From Shewanella chilikensis (GTDB taxonomy: Bacteria > Pseudomonadota > Gammaproteobacteria > Enterobacterales > Shewanellaceae): a DNA stretch of 64,000 bases. Below are positions 17,572 to 26,807 of this stretch, piece after piece. Location: NCBI RefSeq assembly GCF_002836945.1, contig NZ_NIJM01000002.1, positions 1 through 64,000 of the forward strand, in the 5' to 3' direction. The notes under the pieces are model-generated. The model saw only the letters and a program-made list of their open reading frames with translations. It ran no database searches and was not told where the DNA came from. How positions within the stretch are numbered: the first letter of the stretch is position 1; every line of letters starts with the position of its first letter. Both the position numbers and the translations under genes were made by a program.

Positions 17572-19551
17572 TCAAACTGCGTTGGCTTCTGAGTCCTGTG
17601 CCAGCTCACTTTCGACTCGATTACGCCCAAGCTGCTTGGCTTGATAAAGAAGTTTATCCGCAATATCAGCCAGTTGACTGAAGCTTTGGCAACCGTCGGC
17701 GTCCAAAGCCACCCCCTGGCTGACGGTGAGCCTCAGTGGCTCGCCATTTTCCAGGGTGAATATGTGCTCGGCCACGCTTTGCCTCAGGGTTTCGGCAACA
17801 GTCACAGCGTCATTCAAGCCGGTATTGGGCAGCAATAACATAAACTCTTCACCGCCAACCCGTGCCAGTAGATCATCCTTCCGCAGCAAGGCTTTCATGA
17901 CCTTGGCCAGTTCAATCAGCACCCGGTCGCCGTTATTGTGGCCATGAGTGTCATTGACCTTTTTGAAGCTATCTATGTCGAGTGTGATTAACGCCAGTGG
18001 GCCATGGTTGCGCTGGACTTTGGCCGGCAACAACAGTGATTTCAGCCGAGCAAGCAGTGTGCGCCACTTAGGTTGCGACTCCTGGTTTTGCTCCTCTAAG
18101 GCCTGATGGTACAGCAACCAACCAGCCAGATAACGGCGGTTATAGAGGCCGGTGAGACTGTCTGTCTTGGCCAGCAGGCCCCACTTCAAGCGTGAGCGAT
18201 TGAGCCAGAGAATAATGATAGTGGCCAGCAACAGCAGCAACAGGATGATGCTGCTTATGATATTGAGCTGATTCAAGGTAGTGCGGTTGGTTTCCAGCTC
18301 CAGCTTTTGCAGCACATTGTTCCAGTTGAGATCCTGATTTTCAAATTCGAGGCGCTCTAAGTTAAATAGTAACTGTTGGCGATCCAGATTGCTGACCAAC
18401 TCCTTGGAGCTGTATGCGGCGAAACGCTGTTGGTATTGCTCCAATACTTCGTAAGCGCGCTTGAAATTACCTAATCCGGCAAAACCTTCGGCACTGACCT
18501 TTAACAGCTCTATCTGAGAGCGCAACAAGGCTTTTTCCTTCGCTAGGCTGATAAGCAGAGGGTCTACATAGACGGCCATTTCGGCGTACTTATGCTTGTT
18601 GAGTAACTCTTGGGCCTTGAGCAGTTGAAAGCGACTGGTATAGAGGGTTGAAGTCTCGCGATATTGCAGCTTGTCGGCCAGTTGCAGGTGCTTTGCCATG
18701 GACGACACATCCCCGGAATCCCGATATTTCAGCGCCAGTTCCACATTGATACGAAAGCGATACAGGCCGTATCCCAATACTCTGGCCAGTTCCAGCGCTG
18801 CTTGGTATCTATCTATGGCTATTTCAGTCTGTCCCTGCTGCTCGGCCAACTGAGCCAATTCTAATTGCACCAGCATCTGGTTGTAGGACATCCTTCTGTC
18901 CTTGAAGAATTTGAATGCGTTGTTAAGCAGTTTTTCCGAGCGCTCAAAGCCGTTAAGGCGCACCAGGAGGTGGCCGATGCCAAAGGAGATCCGCTCCAGC
19001 AACTCCTTGTCCCGGCTTTGTTCGGCGGCGTCCAATGACAGCATCAGGCTGGCGTAGGACGCATCCAGCTTGCCTTGTTGTTCAAGCGCCTTGCTCTTCA
19101 GCAGCAGGGCTTCGGCCTGCACCGCCTTATCGGCGGAATTTTGCTGACTATCTATAATCTTTTGCAACTCGCTGATGGCCTGGGTGACCTTGCCGGTTTG
19201 CAACATCACCTGTACCAGTCTTAGCTCCAGCAGGGTATGTTCGCTGGTTCCCGGAACTGCCAGTTTCAGGCCCTCTTGGGCTGCTTGCTCGGCAGCGGGG
19301 ATCTCATGCAGCAGTAGAGATACTGTCGCCTTGGTCAGGTAAAAACGGGTCAGCAGGGGCTTGGGCAGGTCTTTGAGTTGTCCGCTTTCCATTTCGTACA
19401 GTTGAGCCTGCGACCTTTGCGGCAGTGAATAGAGCTGGCTTTCGGCTCCTTTAAGTAAGCGGGAGAATTGCTCTGCATTGGCCGCTGACAGAGCAGGGCT
19501 GGCCAGTATCATCATTATTGCTATCCATGGAAGGCAGAAGCGTTTCTTCAT
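17572..19551 (-). CDS. TPR-repeat GGDEF diguanylate cyclase
   Basis: A 659-residue membrane protein. A signal sequence ends near residue 24 (SPALSAANA). About 380 residues of periplasmic helical repeats of TPR character follow, then a transmembrane helix near 428-450 (IISSIILLLLLLATIIILWL) and a cytoplasmic GGDEF domain (about 490-645). The active-site loop is GGEEF at 566-570, an accepted catalytic variant, and an RxxD inhibitory site (RKDD, 557-560) lies five residues before it. It should make cyclic di-GMP under product inhibition, in response to something sensed by the TPR domain. Confidence 0.92.
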   Translation of the reverse strand: MKKRFCLPWIAIMMILASPALSAANAEQFSRLLKGAESQLYSLPQRSQAQLYEMESGQLKDLPKPLLTRFYLTKATVSLLLHEIPAAEQAAQEGLKLAVPGTSEHTLLELRLVQVMLQTGKVTQAISELQKIIDSQQNSADKAVQAEALLLKSKALEQQGKLDASYASLMLSLDAAEQSRDKELLERISFGIGHLLVRLNGFERSEKLLNNAFKFFKDRRMSYNQMLVQLELAQLAEQQGQTEIAIDRYQAALELARVLGYGLYRFRINVELALKYRDSGDVSSMAKHLQLADKLQYRETSTLYTSRFQLLKAQELLNKHKYAEMAVYVDPLLISLAKEKALLRSQIELLKVSAEGFAGLGNFKRAYEVLEQYQQRFAAYSSKELVSNLDRQQLLFNLERLEFENQDLNWNNVLQKLELETNRTTLNQLNIISSIILLLLLLATIIILWLNRSRLKWGLLAKTDSLTGLYNRRYLAGWLLYHQALEEQNQESQPKWRTLLARLKSLLLPAKVQRNHGPLALITLDIDSFKKVNDTHGHNNGDRVLIELAKVMKALLRKDDLLARVGGEEFMLLLPNTGLNDAVTVAETLRQSVAEHIFTLENGEPLRLTVSQGVALDADGCQSFSQLADIADKLLYQAKQLGRNRVESELAQDSEANAV

Positions 19552-19737
19552 ACTCTTAGTGCTCTTTGAACCGAAAATGTCTGATAAAAGTGATATTGGG
19601 GAGGGATTATCGCGTTCACGGCTTGGGTTTGTCTAATTATTCACGGACGACTACTTAAGTTTGGGAATTGTCTGATAGAGCCGCAGCGCCTGAAAGAGTT
19701 AGGTGATCAACAAGTGAGGGGGATAGGCTGGTTGTAG

Positions 19738-19781
19738 TAAAACAGCGCCGATAGCCGCAGATTTGGCTTGGCTATCGGCGC
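19738..19781 (-). terminator. intrinsic terminator after the TerC/CBS gene
   Basis: Perfect 12-base arms GCGCCGATAGCC and GGCTATCGGCGC surround a 13-base loop. On the minus strand the stem is followed by TGTTTTACT. It lies just after the stop of the gene that ends at 19789. Confidence 0.75.
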
Positions 19782-19788
19782 TTGTGGA

Positions 19789-21387
19789 TCAGGTTTCTGC
19801 CAGTGTTGGATAGGGGCCTTCGCTGGCAGGGCTGTTGTCAGTTTGCTGCTCTAGATGGCTTATTTTGACTTCGGCTATCTGGTGTTGATTCATCGCCGTT
19901 ACCTCAAAGCGCCAGGGCTCTATAGTCAGCACGCAACCTGCTTCCGGGATCCGGCCAAAGCGCGCCAGCAACATGCCCGCCAGGGTGACGTACTCGTGAT
20001 TATGGCTCTCGAGTTCGTCGCAGCCCAGTAGCTTCTCCAACTGATGCAAATTTATACTGCCGCGAGCGCGCCAACCATCACCATCGATGCGGATCTCTTC
20101 GGCCTCATCTTCCTGAGGCAGTTCGCCGACTATGGCTTCGAGAATGTCGTGGCCTGTGACCAGTCCCAATAGCGCTCCGAATTCGTCGGTGACCAGTGCC
20201 ATGTCGGCCTTGGCGCGTTTCAGCTCTTCCAACAAACGGAACACACTGATGCTTTTCGGCACTATTACCGGCTTGTGGCCGGGGCGCAGACTCTGCAGCG
20301 GCCGTTGTTGTTCTATGACTGCCAGCAACTCCTTGGCACTGACCAGCGCCACGACCTTGTCTATGTCGCCGTCACACAGGGGATACTGGCTGAAACTGTC
20401 GCTAAGCAGTTGCTGTTTTATCTGCTCGGGGCTGTGGCTGAGGTTAACCCAGCTTATTTCGGCACGCGGCGTCATAATGCTCTTGATGCTGCGCTCGGCC
20501 AGAGTCAGCACTTCACCGACCATGTTGCGTTCATCTTCACCAAAGCACTTGCTCAGGGCGCGCTCGTCTTCGGGCAACTCTTCATCTTCTTCAATTTCTT
20601 CAAACTGCTTCTTGCCGCCCATCAACTTGAAGATGGCGTTGGCTGTCCTGTCCCTCAAGGGTTTACGGGCCTCACGTTGTTCGAACCTGCGTTGCCCCAA
20701 CTGGTTGAAGAACTCGATCATGATGGAGAAACCTATGGCGGCATACAGATAACCTTTGGGAATATGGAAACCAAAGCCTTCGGCCACCAAGCTGAAACCT
20801 ATCATCAGCAGGAAACTGAGACAGAGCACCACCACGGTTGGGTGTGCGTTGACAAAGCGAGTCAGCGGTTTGGAAGCCAGCAACATCACAGTCATGGCCA
20901 CCACTACGGCTGTCATCATTACCCAGAGCTCATCCACCATACCGACCGCGGTAATGATAGAGTCGATGGAAAATACCGCATCCAGCACCAGTATCTGGGT
21001 CACAACTATGCCAAAGCCGGCGTAGGCGACTTTCTGGCCAATTTCCGGCTCTTTGGACTCCAGCCGTTCATGCAGTTCACTGGTGGCCTTGAACAGCAGG
21101 AACAGCCCCCCGGAAATCAGGATCAGATCCCGTCCGGAAAAACTGAAATTGGCAAGGCTGAATAAAGGTTGGTTGAGGGTGACCAGCCAGGACACCACGG
21201 CCAACAGGCCAAGGCGCATCAACAGAGCCAGCGACAGGCCTATGACCCGGGCTTTGTCTCTTTGATGTTGAGGGAGTTTTTTAACCAGAATGGCAATAAA
21301 TACCAGGTTGTCTATGCCGAGAACTATCTCGAGGATGATAAGGGTAAAGAGTCCGATCCATATGTGTGGGTCGAGCAAAAGTTCCAT
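19789..21387 (-). CDS. TerC-family membrane protein with CBS and CorC/HlyC domains
   Basis: A 532-residue protein. An N-terminal TerC domain with seven transmembrane helices spans about residues 1-235, including [19 protein letters not shown] and [10 protein letters not shown] with the acidic residues conserved in the family. A CBS pair (about 305-425) contains [12 protein letters not shown] and [22 protein letters not shown]-terminal CorC_HlyC transporter-associated domain covers about 440-515. The architecture is that of E. coli YegH/YoaE. TerC proteins are linked to metal export and metallation of exported proteins; the substrate here is unknown. It has its own strong terminator and diverges from the lipid operon. 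Confidence 0.9.
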   Translation of the reverse strand: MELLLDPHIWIGLFTLIILEIVLGIDNLVFIAILVKKLPQHQRDKARVIGLSLALLMRLGLLAVVSWLVTLNQPLFSLANFSFSGRDLILISGGLFLLFKATSELHERLESKEPEIGQKVAYAGFGIVVTQILVLDAVFSIDSIITAVGMVDELWVMMTAVVVAMTVMLLASKPLTRFVNAHPTVVVLCLSFLLMIGFSLVAEGFGFHIPKGYLYAAIGFSIMIEFFNQLGQRRFEQREARKPLRDRTANAIFKLMGGKKQFEEIEEDEELPEDERALSKCFGEDERNMVGEVLTLAERSIKSIMTPRAEISWVNLSHSPEQIKQQLLSDSFSQYPLCDGDIDKVVALVSAKELLAVIEQQRPLQSLRPGHKPVIVPKSISVFRLLEELKRAKADMALVTDEFGALLGLVTGHDILEAIVGELPQEDEAEEIRIDGDGWRARGSINLHQLEKLLGCDELESHNHEYVTLAGMLLARFGRIPEAGCVLTIEPWRFEVTAMNQHQIAEVKISHLEQQTDNSPASEGPYPTLAET

Positions 21388-21933
21388 AGTGGTGAACCAA
21401 GGGCCTCAAAGTGGGTTTAACTTGGGCCTATTGCAGCATAACTTGGGTGGAATGCTGAATTAATTTTGGTTAATCCTTTTTGAGCATAATAGAAGGTGAG
21501 TGCAACACTATGTCTACACCATCCTGGGCGCGGGGCTGTGTTTGGTTTTCTGAAACGCTAGTCTGCTTAAATTATTAAAAGTATCAATTTGTTGTATTTA
21601 TTTTGGTTGAATGAACGTCAGCGCTGGCTATTCCAAATGCCTATTGGGGCTTGGCAACTTGATTGAGCCATTCATGGCTATCTATCAGCTGGAACATTTG
21701 GCTTTAACCCTAAAGCCAATCGAAGCAGAGAATCAATAGACTGGATACAGAGAGGTGCAGTGGCATTTTCCCCTTGTCGGAGGCGTTGCGGTTGAGTCGT
21801 GATTCAGCCGCGGCTTTTTCCCTCAAGCACTTTGAAGCATATTAAAAATCAGGCATAGTGCACTTTGGTCATTTGCGCGAGATTCAAGGATGACTGTGAG
21901 AACTTTTCTTTCTCGATTAGGATGTTGTAGCCA
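21388..21933. other. intergenic region before the lipid operon
   Basis: 545 bases without a convincing gene, AT-rich around 21560-21620 and again at 21830-21930. It holds a 7-bp-arm hairpin at 21700-21717 (GGCTTTA, loop ACCC, TAAAGCC). Promoters for both the TerC gene and the lipid operon must lie here, but I could not assign them. Confidence 0.5.
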
Positions 21934-22548
21934 ATGAGTTTGTCTGTTTATCAGTTGAAATCCCGCTTTCAGGACCTACTGAGGCCACTGGTTACCCGTC
22001 TGTATCAGCGCGGCGTCAGCGCCAATCAAGTCACGGTATTGGCGGCGCTGGGTTCTATACTGCTGGGAACCCTGTTGCTTATCTGGCCTCATCCTTGGCT
22101 CTTTGCCCTCATCCCGATTTGGATGCTGAAAAGAATGGCGCTCAATGCCATAGATGGCATGTTGGCCCGCGAGTTTGGGCAGCAATCCCGTCTCGGCGCC
22201 TACCTCAATGAGCTCGCCGATATTGTTTCGGATGCGATACTCTATCTGCCTTTTGCCTTGCTAGGTGGTGTGGAACCTGCACTGGTGATCGCCCTGACCT
22301 TACTGGCCATAGCCAGTGAATATGCCGGGGTGCTAGGCCTGATGGTGGGGGCTGAGCGCCGCTATGATGGCCCCATGGGCAAGAGCGATCGCGCGTTTGT
22401 CTTCGGTATTCTGGGGCTGGCCGTCGCCTTGGGTTGGTTGACACCATTCTGGCTCAATTTGATCTTGTCATTGGTTATCCTGTTACTCTGCCTGACCATA
22501 TTCAATCGGGTAAAATCCGGTTTGAAGCAGGGTGAGAGCGCAAGTTAA
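21934..22548 (+). CDS. ynbA: CDP-alcohol phosphatidyltransferase, YnbA-like
   Basis: A 204-residue integral membrane enzyme of the CDP-alcohol phosphotransferase family, which joins an alcohol head group to a CDP-activated lipid. The signature lies at residues 71-100 with D74-G75, A78-R79, G88 and D96 in place. However, the first and third metal-binding aspartates are asparagines (N71, N92), so only two of the four acidic residues remain. About six transmembrane helices are predicted. As I recall, E. coli YnbA shares this variation. It is the first gene of a six-gene operon with hydrolase/methyltransferase, phosphatase, acyltransferase and CDP-diglyceride synthase. The head group is unknown. 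Confidence 0.85.
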   Translation: MSLSVYQLKSRFQDLLRPLVTRLYQRGVSANQVTVLAALGSILLGTLLLIWPHPWLFALIPIWMLKRMALNAIDGMLAREFGQQSRLGAYLNELADIVSDAILYLPFALLGGVEPALVIALTLLAIASEYAGVLGLMVGAERRYDGPMGKSDRAFVFGILGLAVALGWLTPFWLNLILSLVILLLCLTIFNRVKSGLKQGESAS

Positions 22549-22573
22549 GTTGTTTATCAAAGGAATGAATTAT

Positions 22574-24343
22574 ATGGATAATGCCGCAAGGGTACCCGAG
22601 GAACACTTTTTTACTACCCATGATGGATTCCAGCTGTTTTATCGTTTCTGGCCGGCGCTGGAAACCAATGAACAAGAGGATCCCGGGGCCGTGTTGCTGT
22701 TTCACCGTGGTCATGAACACGGTGGTCGAATGGCGCACCTGTTGGATGAATTGGCGCTGCCTGAGCAGGCTTTTTTCGCTTGGGACGCCCGTGGTCATGG
22801 GCAATCACCGGGCGCCAGAGGCGACAGCCCCTCCTTCGGTACCAGTGTCCGCGACATTCAGACCTTTGTGGAACACATAGAGCGCAAACATGGTTTCAGC
22901 CAAGAGCAGCTGTGTGTGGTGGCCCAAAGTGTCGGCGCCGTGCTGGCCAGCACCTGGGTGCATGACTATGCGCCTTCTATTCGTGCGCTGGTGCTGGCGT
23001 CGCCGGCCTTCAGCGTCAAACTCTATGTGCCTTTTGCTATCCCTGGGCTCAAGCTGCTGAGGAGCCTCAAGGGCAACTTTTTCGTCAACAGCTATGTTAA
23101 GGCCAAGCTGTTGACCCATGACCCAGCCAGACAATACAGCTTTGAGACAGATCCACTGATCGCCAGGCCGATCTCGGTCAATGTGTTGTTGGGACTCTAT
23201 GATGCCGCCGAAAGAGTGGTGGCCAATGCCCAGGCGATTACTGTACCGACTCAGGTACTGATCTCGGGCGCCGACTATGTGGTTCGGCGCCAGCCGCAGC
23301 AGCAGTTTTTTGAGCGTTTGGGTTCCCAGCGTAAAGAATTGCACCTGCTGCCCGGTTTTTATCATGACACCCTGGGAGAGCTGGATCGGGCCGACCCGAT
23401 AGCCAGGATCAGACGCTTCCTGCGGGCCAATATCGCCTCGCCGCAGGCGACTGTGAATTTGTTGCAGCAAGATAAATTCGGCCCGAGCTGCGCCGAGAGT
23501 GAATCGCTCGCCGCCCCTCTGCCCGAGGCTTCCTGGCAGGCCAAGTACTGGCAAGCCACCCGCGCAGTGATGAAGCTGGGGGAGAAATACTCAGAGGGCA
23601 TCGCTCTGGGTTTCGAGCGCGGCTTCGACTCGGGCAGCACCCTGGACTATGTCTATCGCAACACCCCCTCCGGCAAGGGGGAGTTTGGCCGCTTTGTCGA
23701 CAAACAATATCTCAATGCCATTGGCTGGCGCGGCATACGTCAGCGTAAACGCCATATCGAAGAACTGCTGGCGCAGGCGCTGTCGACGCTGAGAAAGGAA
23801 GAAAAGCCGCTGCATTTGATGGATGTGGCCGCTGGGCATGGCCGCTATCTGCTGGAGAGCCTGGCGAACAGCGATATCAAGCCCGATTCTGTGCTGCTGC
23901 GTGATTACAGTGATATCAATATCCGCGACGGCCGCGCTCTCATCGATGAGCTTGGCCTCAGTGACATAGTACGCTTTGAAAAGGGCGATGCCTTCGACTT
24001 TGATTCGCTGGCGGCGGTCGAGCCCAAACCAACCCTGGCGGTAGTCTCCGGCCTCTACGAGCTGTTTGGTGACAATGAGATGGTGTCCCGCTCCCTGGCG
24101 GGTATTGCCGCGGCGCTGGCGCCCGGAGGCCTGCTTATCTACACGGGCCAGCCCTGGCATCCACAGCTGGAATTCATCGGCCGGGCCCTGACCAGCCACA
24201 GAGACGGTCAGCCTTGGGTGATGCGTCGCCGCAGTCAGCAGGAGATGGATCAACTGACCAAAGCCAACGGCTTTCACAAGTTGACTCAAAGAGTGGATGA
24301 GTGGGGCATATTTACCGTGTCCATGGCGCGTAAGGCCGACTGA
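22574..24343 (+). CDS. ynbC: alpha/beta hydrolase - methyltransferase fusion, YnbC-like
   Basis: A 589-residue two-domain cytoplasmic protein. Residues 1-300 are an alpha/beta hydrolase of the lysophospholipase/monoacylglycerol lipase type: RGHGQSPGARGD motif, nucleophile elbow AQSVG with S119, an acid in GADYV and a histidine in GFYHDT. Residues about 330-585 are a class I SAM methyltransferase with motif I MDVAAGHGRY around D417. The frame opens at GTG 22532, but AAAGGA at 22559-22564 is nine bases before the ATG at 22574. It is followed by the phosphatase gene with a one-base overlap. Likely roles are deacylation or transacylation and methylation of a lipid or its head group. Confidence 0.85.
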   Translation: MDNAARVPEEHFFTTHDGFQLFYRFWPALETNEQEDPGAVLLFHRGHEHGGRMAHLLDELALPEQAFFAWDARGHGQSPGARGDSPSFGTSVRDIQTFVEHIERKHGFSQEQLCVVAQSVGAVLASTWVHDYAPSIRALVLASPAFSVKLYVPFAIPGLKLLRSLKGNFFVNSYVKAKLLTHDPARQYSFETDPLIARPISVNVLLGLYDAAERVVANAQAITVPTQVLISGADYVVRRQPQQQFFERLGSQRKELHLLPGFYHDTLGELDRADPIARIRRFLRANIASPQATVNLLQQDKFGPSCAESESLAAPLPEASWQAKYWQATRAVMKLGEKYSEGIALGFERGFDSGSTLDYVYRNTPSGKGEFGRFVDKQYLNAIGWRGIRQRKRHIEELLAQALSTLRKEEKPLHLMDVAAGHGRYLLESLANSDIKPDSVLLRDYSDINIRDGRALIDELGLSDIVRFEKGDAFDFDSLAAVEPKPTLAVVSGLYELFGDNEMVSRSLAGIAAALAPGGLLIYTGQPWHPQLEFIGRALTSHRDGQPWVMRRRSQQEMDQLTKANGFHKLTQRVDEWGIFTVSMARKAD

Positions 24344-25728
24344 TGCCTGAGCTGCCCGCCCGTCGACGCGAGGTCGGTACCATTCGCCGGGGCCTGCTTT
24401 GGCTGGCCTTGTTGGCGCCGTTTTTCTTTGCCAGCTATGGTTTTGCCAATTGGTATGCCTCGCAGCAAAGTGAGGTTCCCAGTCTGGTGTTTTCCTGGGA
24501 GCACGCCATTCCGCTTTGGCCCTGGACCATAGTGCCTTACTGGTCGATAGATCTTCTCTACGGCCTGGCGTTTCTGCTCCCCCTCAGCCGCAAGGGGATA
24601 GACAGACTGGGGCTCAGGCTGCTGAGCGTACAGCTTCTGTGTATCGGCTGTTTTCTCATCTGGCCACTTAAATTCAGTTTTGAGCGCCCGCCGCTCGACG
24701 GCGTTTTTGGTGGTTTGTTTGATCTCCTGATGGGGTTTGATAAGCCTTTCAATCAGGCGCCCTCTTTGCACATCGCCCTCTTGGTGGTGCTCTGGAGTGA
24801 ATACAGTCAGCGGGCCAAGGGCCCCTGGCGTTATCTGCTCCACGGCTGGTTTGCCTTGATTGGCCTGTCGGTGCTGACGACCTGGCAACATCATTTTATC
24901 GACTTGCCCACAGGGCTGGCGGCCGGTCTGTTCTGCCTCTGGCTGTGGCCGCGACATTCGTTCAGCCGCTTGAGTTTGGCGAGGGAACCTTGCAGGCTCA
25001 AGCTGGCAGCGGCTTATGGCGTCGGCGCCGTCTTGCTGCTGCTCGCGGCCTTGCTCTGGCCCATGAGTCTGCTTGGCATGCTGCTGTTTTGGCTGGCCTT
25101 GGCGCTGGCCATGGTGGCGCTCAATTATCTCCTGTTTGCCGCCGCGGGTTTTCAAAAGAGTGAGCTGGGCCATCCCAGCTTCGCCAGTCGCTGGCTGTTG
25201 TTGCCTTATCGTTTGTTTGCCTGGCTCAATATCCGTTTCTGGACCGCTGGCCAGGTGGCGGCGCAAGAGGTGCTGCCCGGGGTTTGGCTTGGGCGCATGC
25301 CCACCATGAGTGAAGCGCAGCAATATGATGCCATATTGGATCTCTGCGCCGAGTTACCTTTCCCCTATTCGGGCAAGGCCTTGCTGACACCTGTTCGGGG
25401 GATGACCGAAGGCAAGCTCAAATGGTATCAGCCCATGCCCATGCTGGATTTATGCTTGCCGGATGAACAGGAGTGCCTGGAAGCGGTCAGGCGGCTCGAG
25501 TGTTTGCGCACTTCAGGTACTCTACTTGTATGTTGCGCCTTGGGTTATGGCCGTAGCGCCCTGGTATTGGCGGCCTGGTTGCTGCTGAGCGGTCGGGCCG
25601 GCAGTGCCCAGGATGCCGCAAGGATGATTGCCGCCGTCAGACCCAAGGTGGTTTTCAAGCCAGAGACTCTGGCTTACCTGGAGCGGCTCAAGTCCGGTTT
25701 TTGCCCGCCAGAGGTGCAACATGCCTGA
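24343..25728 (+). CDS. ynbD: PAP2-like membrane domain fused to dual-specificity phosphatase, YnbD-like
   Basis: A 461-residue membrane protein. The N-terminal part (about residues 20-230) has six or more hydrophobic helices with PAP2-type landmarks: FERP at 113-116, PSLH at 140-143 and H184/D187. Further helices extend to about 265. The C-terminal cytoplasmic domain (300-455) is a dual-specificity phosphatase with the C-x5-R loop CALGYGRS (C398, R404). The residue before the cysteine is cysteine, not the usual histidine. Start and upstream stop share one base. A phosphatase that removes phosphate from a phosphatidyl-alcohol phosphate intermediate would fit, as PTPMT1 does for phosphatidylglycerophosphate. 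Confidence 0.85.
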   Translation: MPELPARRREVGTIRRGLLWLALLAPFFFASYGFANWYASQQSEVPSLVFSWEHAIPLWPWTIVPYWSIDLLYGLAFLLPLSRKGIDRLGLRLLSVQLLCIGCFLIWPLKFSFERPPLDGVFGGLFDLLMGFDKPFNQAPSLHIALLVVLWSEYSQRAKGPWRYLLHGWFALIGLSVLTTWQHHFIDLPTGLAAGLFCLWLWPRHSFSRLSLAREPCRLKLAAAYGVGAVLLLLAALLWPMSLLGMLLFWLALALAMVALNYLLFAAAGFQKSELGHPSFASRWLLLPYRLFAWLNIRFWTAGQVAAQEVLPGVWLGRMPTMSEAQQYDAILDLCAELPFPYSGKALLTPVRGMTEGKLKWYQPMPMLDLCLPDEQECLEAVRRLECLRTSGTLLVCCALGYGRSALVLAAWLLLSGRAGSAQDAARMIAAVRPKVVFKPETLAYLERLKSGFCPPEVQHA

Positions 25729-26149
25729 GTCGCAGCAGCGGGATCTGGCAAAATTGGTGGCCACTTTATTGGGCAATGCCGCGCCGCTGCGCTGGTTCAG
25801 TGCCGTTTTGATGTTGGCACCTTTGCTGCTTCTCTGGGGCGGCAAGCTTCAAGGATGGTCGGAACTGCTCAGCGCCCTGTTGATGGTGCTTTTCGGGCTG
25901 GGCGGACAGTATTTTGGCCTTAGAGTGGCGCTGGATGCCAAGCTGTTTGCCGCCCTGGCAGGGGAGCATTCCTGCGAACGTCTGGATCACAGCATGCAGC
26001 AGCTCGGCTGGCTTAAAGAAGAGCAGGCCGGTCGCAGTATGCTGCAGCGCGCCCAAGGGGCGCAGGCGCTGCTAAAGCGTCTGTTCCTCTGCTTTGCCGG
26101 GCAGGCCGCGGCGCTGATGTTGTTACTCGTCTGGCGCTTTTTCCTGTAA
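25721..26149 (+). CDS. small membrane protein of the lipid operon
   Basis: A 142-residue protein I do not recognise. It has hydrophobic segments at about residues 27-40, 45-68 and 117-140, with a charged cytoplasmic-looking loop (75-115, rich in Q, E, R, K) between. The ATG at 25721 overlaps the phosphatase stop by eight bases and is preceded by GAGGTG, so it is a genuine operon member. The frame is open 93 bases further upstream, but those residues would overlap the phosphatase. As I recall there is no counterpart in E. coli ynbABCD. It may be an accessory subunit of the lipid enzymes. Confidence 0.75.
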   Translation: MPESQQRDLAKLVATLLGNAAPLRWFSAVLMLAPLLLLWGGKLQGWSELLSALLMVLFGLGGQYFGLRVALDAKLFAALAGEHSCERLDHSMQQLGWLKEEQAGRSMLQRAQGAQALLKRLFLCFAGQAAALMLLLVWRFFL

Positions 26150-26168
26150 GAGGAGTTTACCCTTATCT

Positions 26169-26807
26169 ATGGATACCCTAATCGGCTGGCTCGCGGGATT
26201 GACCGCCTTTGGGATCACCTCGGCCGCCAGGTTGGTCACAGGTGCCCGTGCCCTGTGGCTTGGCTGCCGCGCCAATCACAATCAGCGGCTCTACTTTGCC
26301 AATCACAGCAGTCACGGTGACTTTGTGTTGCTGTGGGCATCACTGCCTGCCTTGCTGAGACGCAAGACTCGTCCGGTTGCCGGCGCCGAGTATTGGCAGA
26401 AGACGGCGCTGAGGCGCTTTATTATTCAGCGGGTATTCAATGCCGTGCTTATTCCAAGAGAGAGCCATGGTGAGGGCAATCCCTTGGCGCCGGTGGAAAA
26501 GGCGCTGGCCGAGGGCGACTCGCTGATCTTCTTCCCGGAAGGAACCCGTAATCTGAGCGAGGCGCCATTGTTGCCGTTCAAGAGTGGAATCTATCATCTG
26601 GCACACTCGCGCCCGGATCTGGAGCTGATCCCCGTGTGGATTGCCAACCTCAATCGCGCCATGCCCAAGGGGCGTTATCTGCCGTTGCCGCTGCTCTGCA
26701 CTTTGAGTTTTGGCACGCCTATCAAGCTGCAGCCGCAGGAAACCAAGGTGGCCTTTCTCGAGCGTTTGCGTTTGGCACTATTGGCGATGTCACGGGAGGA
26801 AGTATGA
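26169..26807 (+). CDS. PlsC-like 1-acyl-glycerol-3-phosphate acyltransferase
   Basis: A 212-residue acyltransferase of the PlsC/LPLAT family. Motif I is H-x4-D in NHSSHGD (H46, D51); motif III is FPEGTR (E124-R127), which binds the glycerol-phosphate; AVLIPR corresponds to motif II. A hydrophobic N-terminus (3-25) may anchor it. It would convert lysophosphatidate, or another lyso lipid, to the diacyl form and feed the CDP-diglyceride synthase that follows with a four-base overlap. Being in the operon it probably serves this pathway and not bulk phosphatidate synthesis. Confidence 0.9.
   Translation: MDTLIGWLAGLTAFGITSAARLVTGARALWLGCRANHNQRLYFANHSSHGDFVLLWASLPALLRRKTRPVAGAEYWQKTALRRFIIQRVFNAVLIPRESHGEGNPLAPVEKALAEGDSLIFFPEGTRNLSEAPLLPFKSGIYHLAHSRPDLELIPVWIANLNRAMPKGRYLPLPLLCTLSFGTPIKLQPQETKVAFLERLRLALLAMSREEV

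Noticed and set aside
20275..21165. A 296-codon open frame opposite the TerC/CBS gene
   Set aside because: Its histidine- and glutamine-rich translation has no family features; the TerC frame explains the conservation-like patterns.
24286..25323. A 345-codon antisense frame over the PAP2/phosphatase gene
   Set aside because: It is composed mainly of Q, P, R and K with no motifs and lies over a gene with clear catalytic residues.
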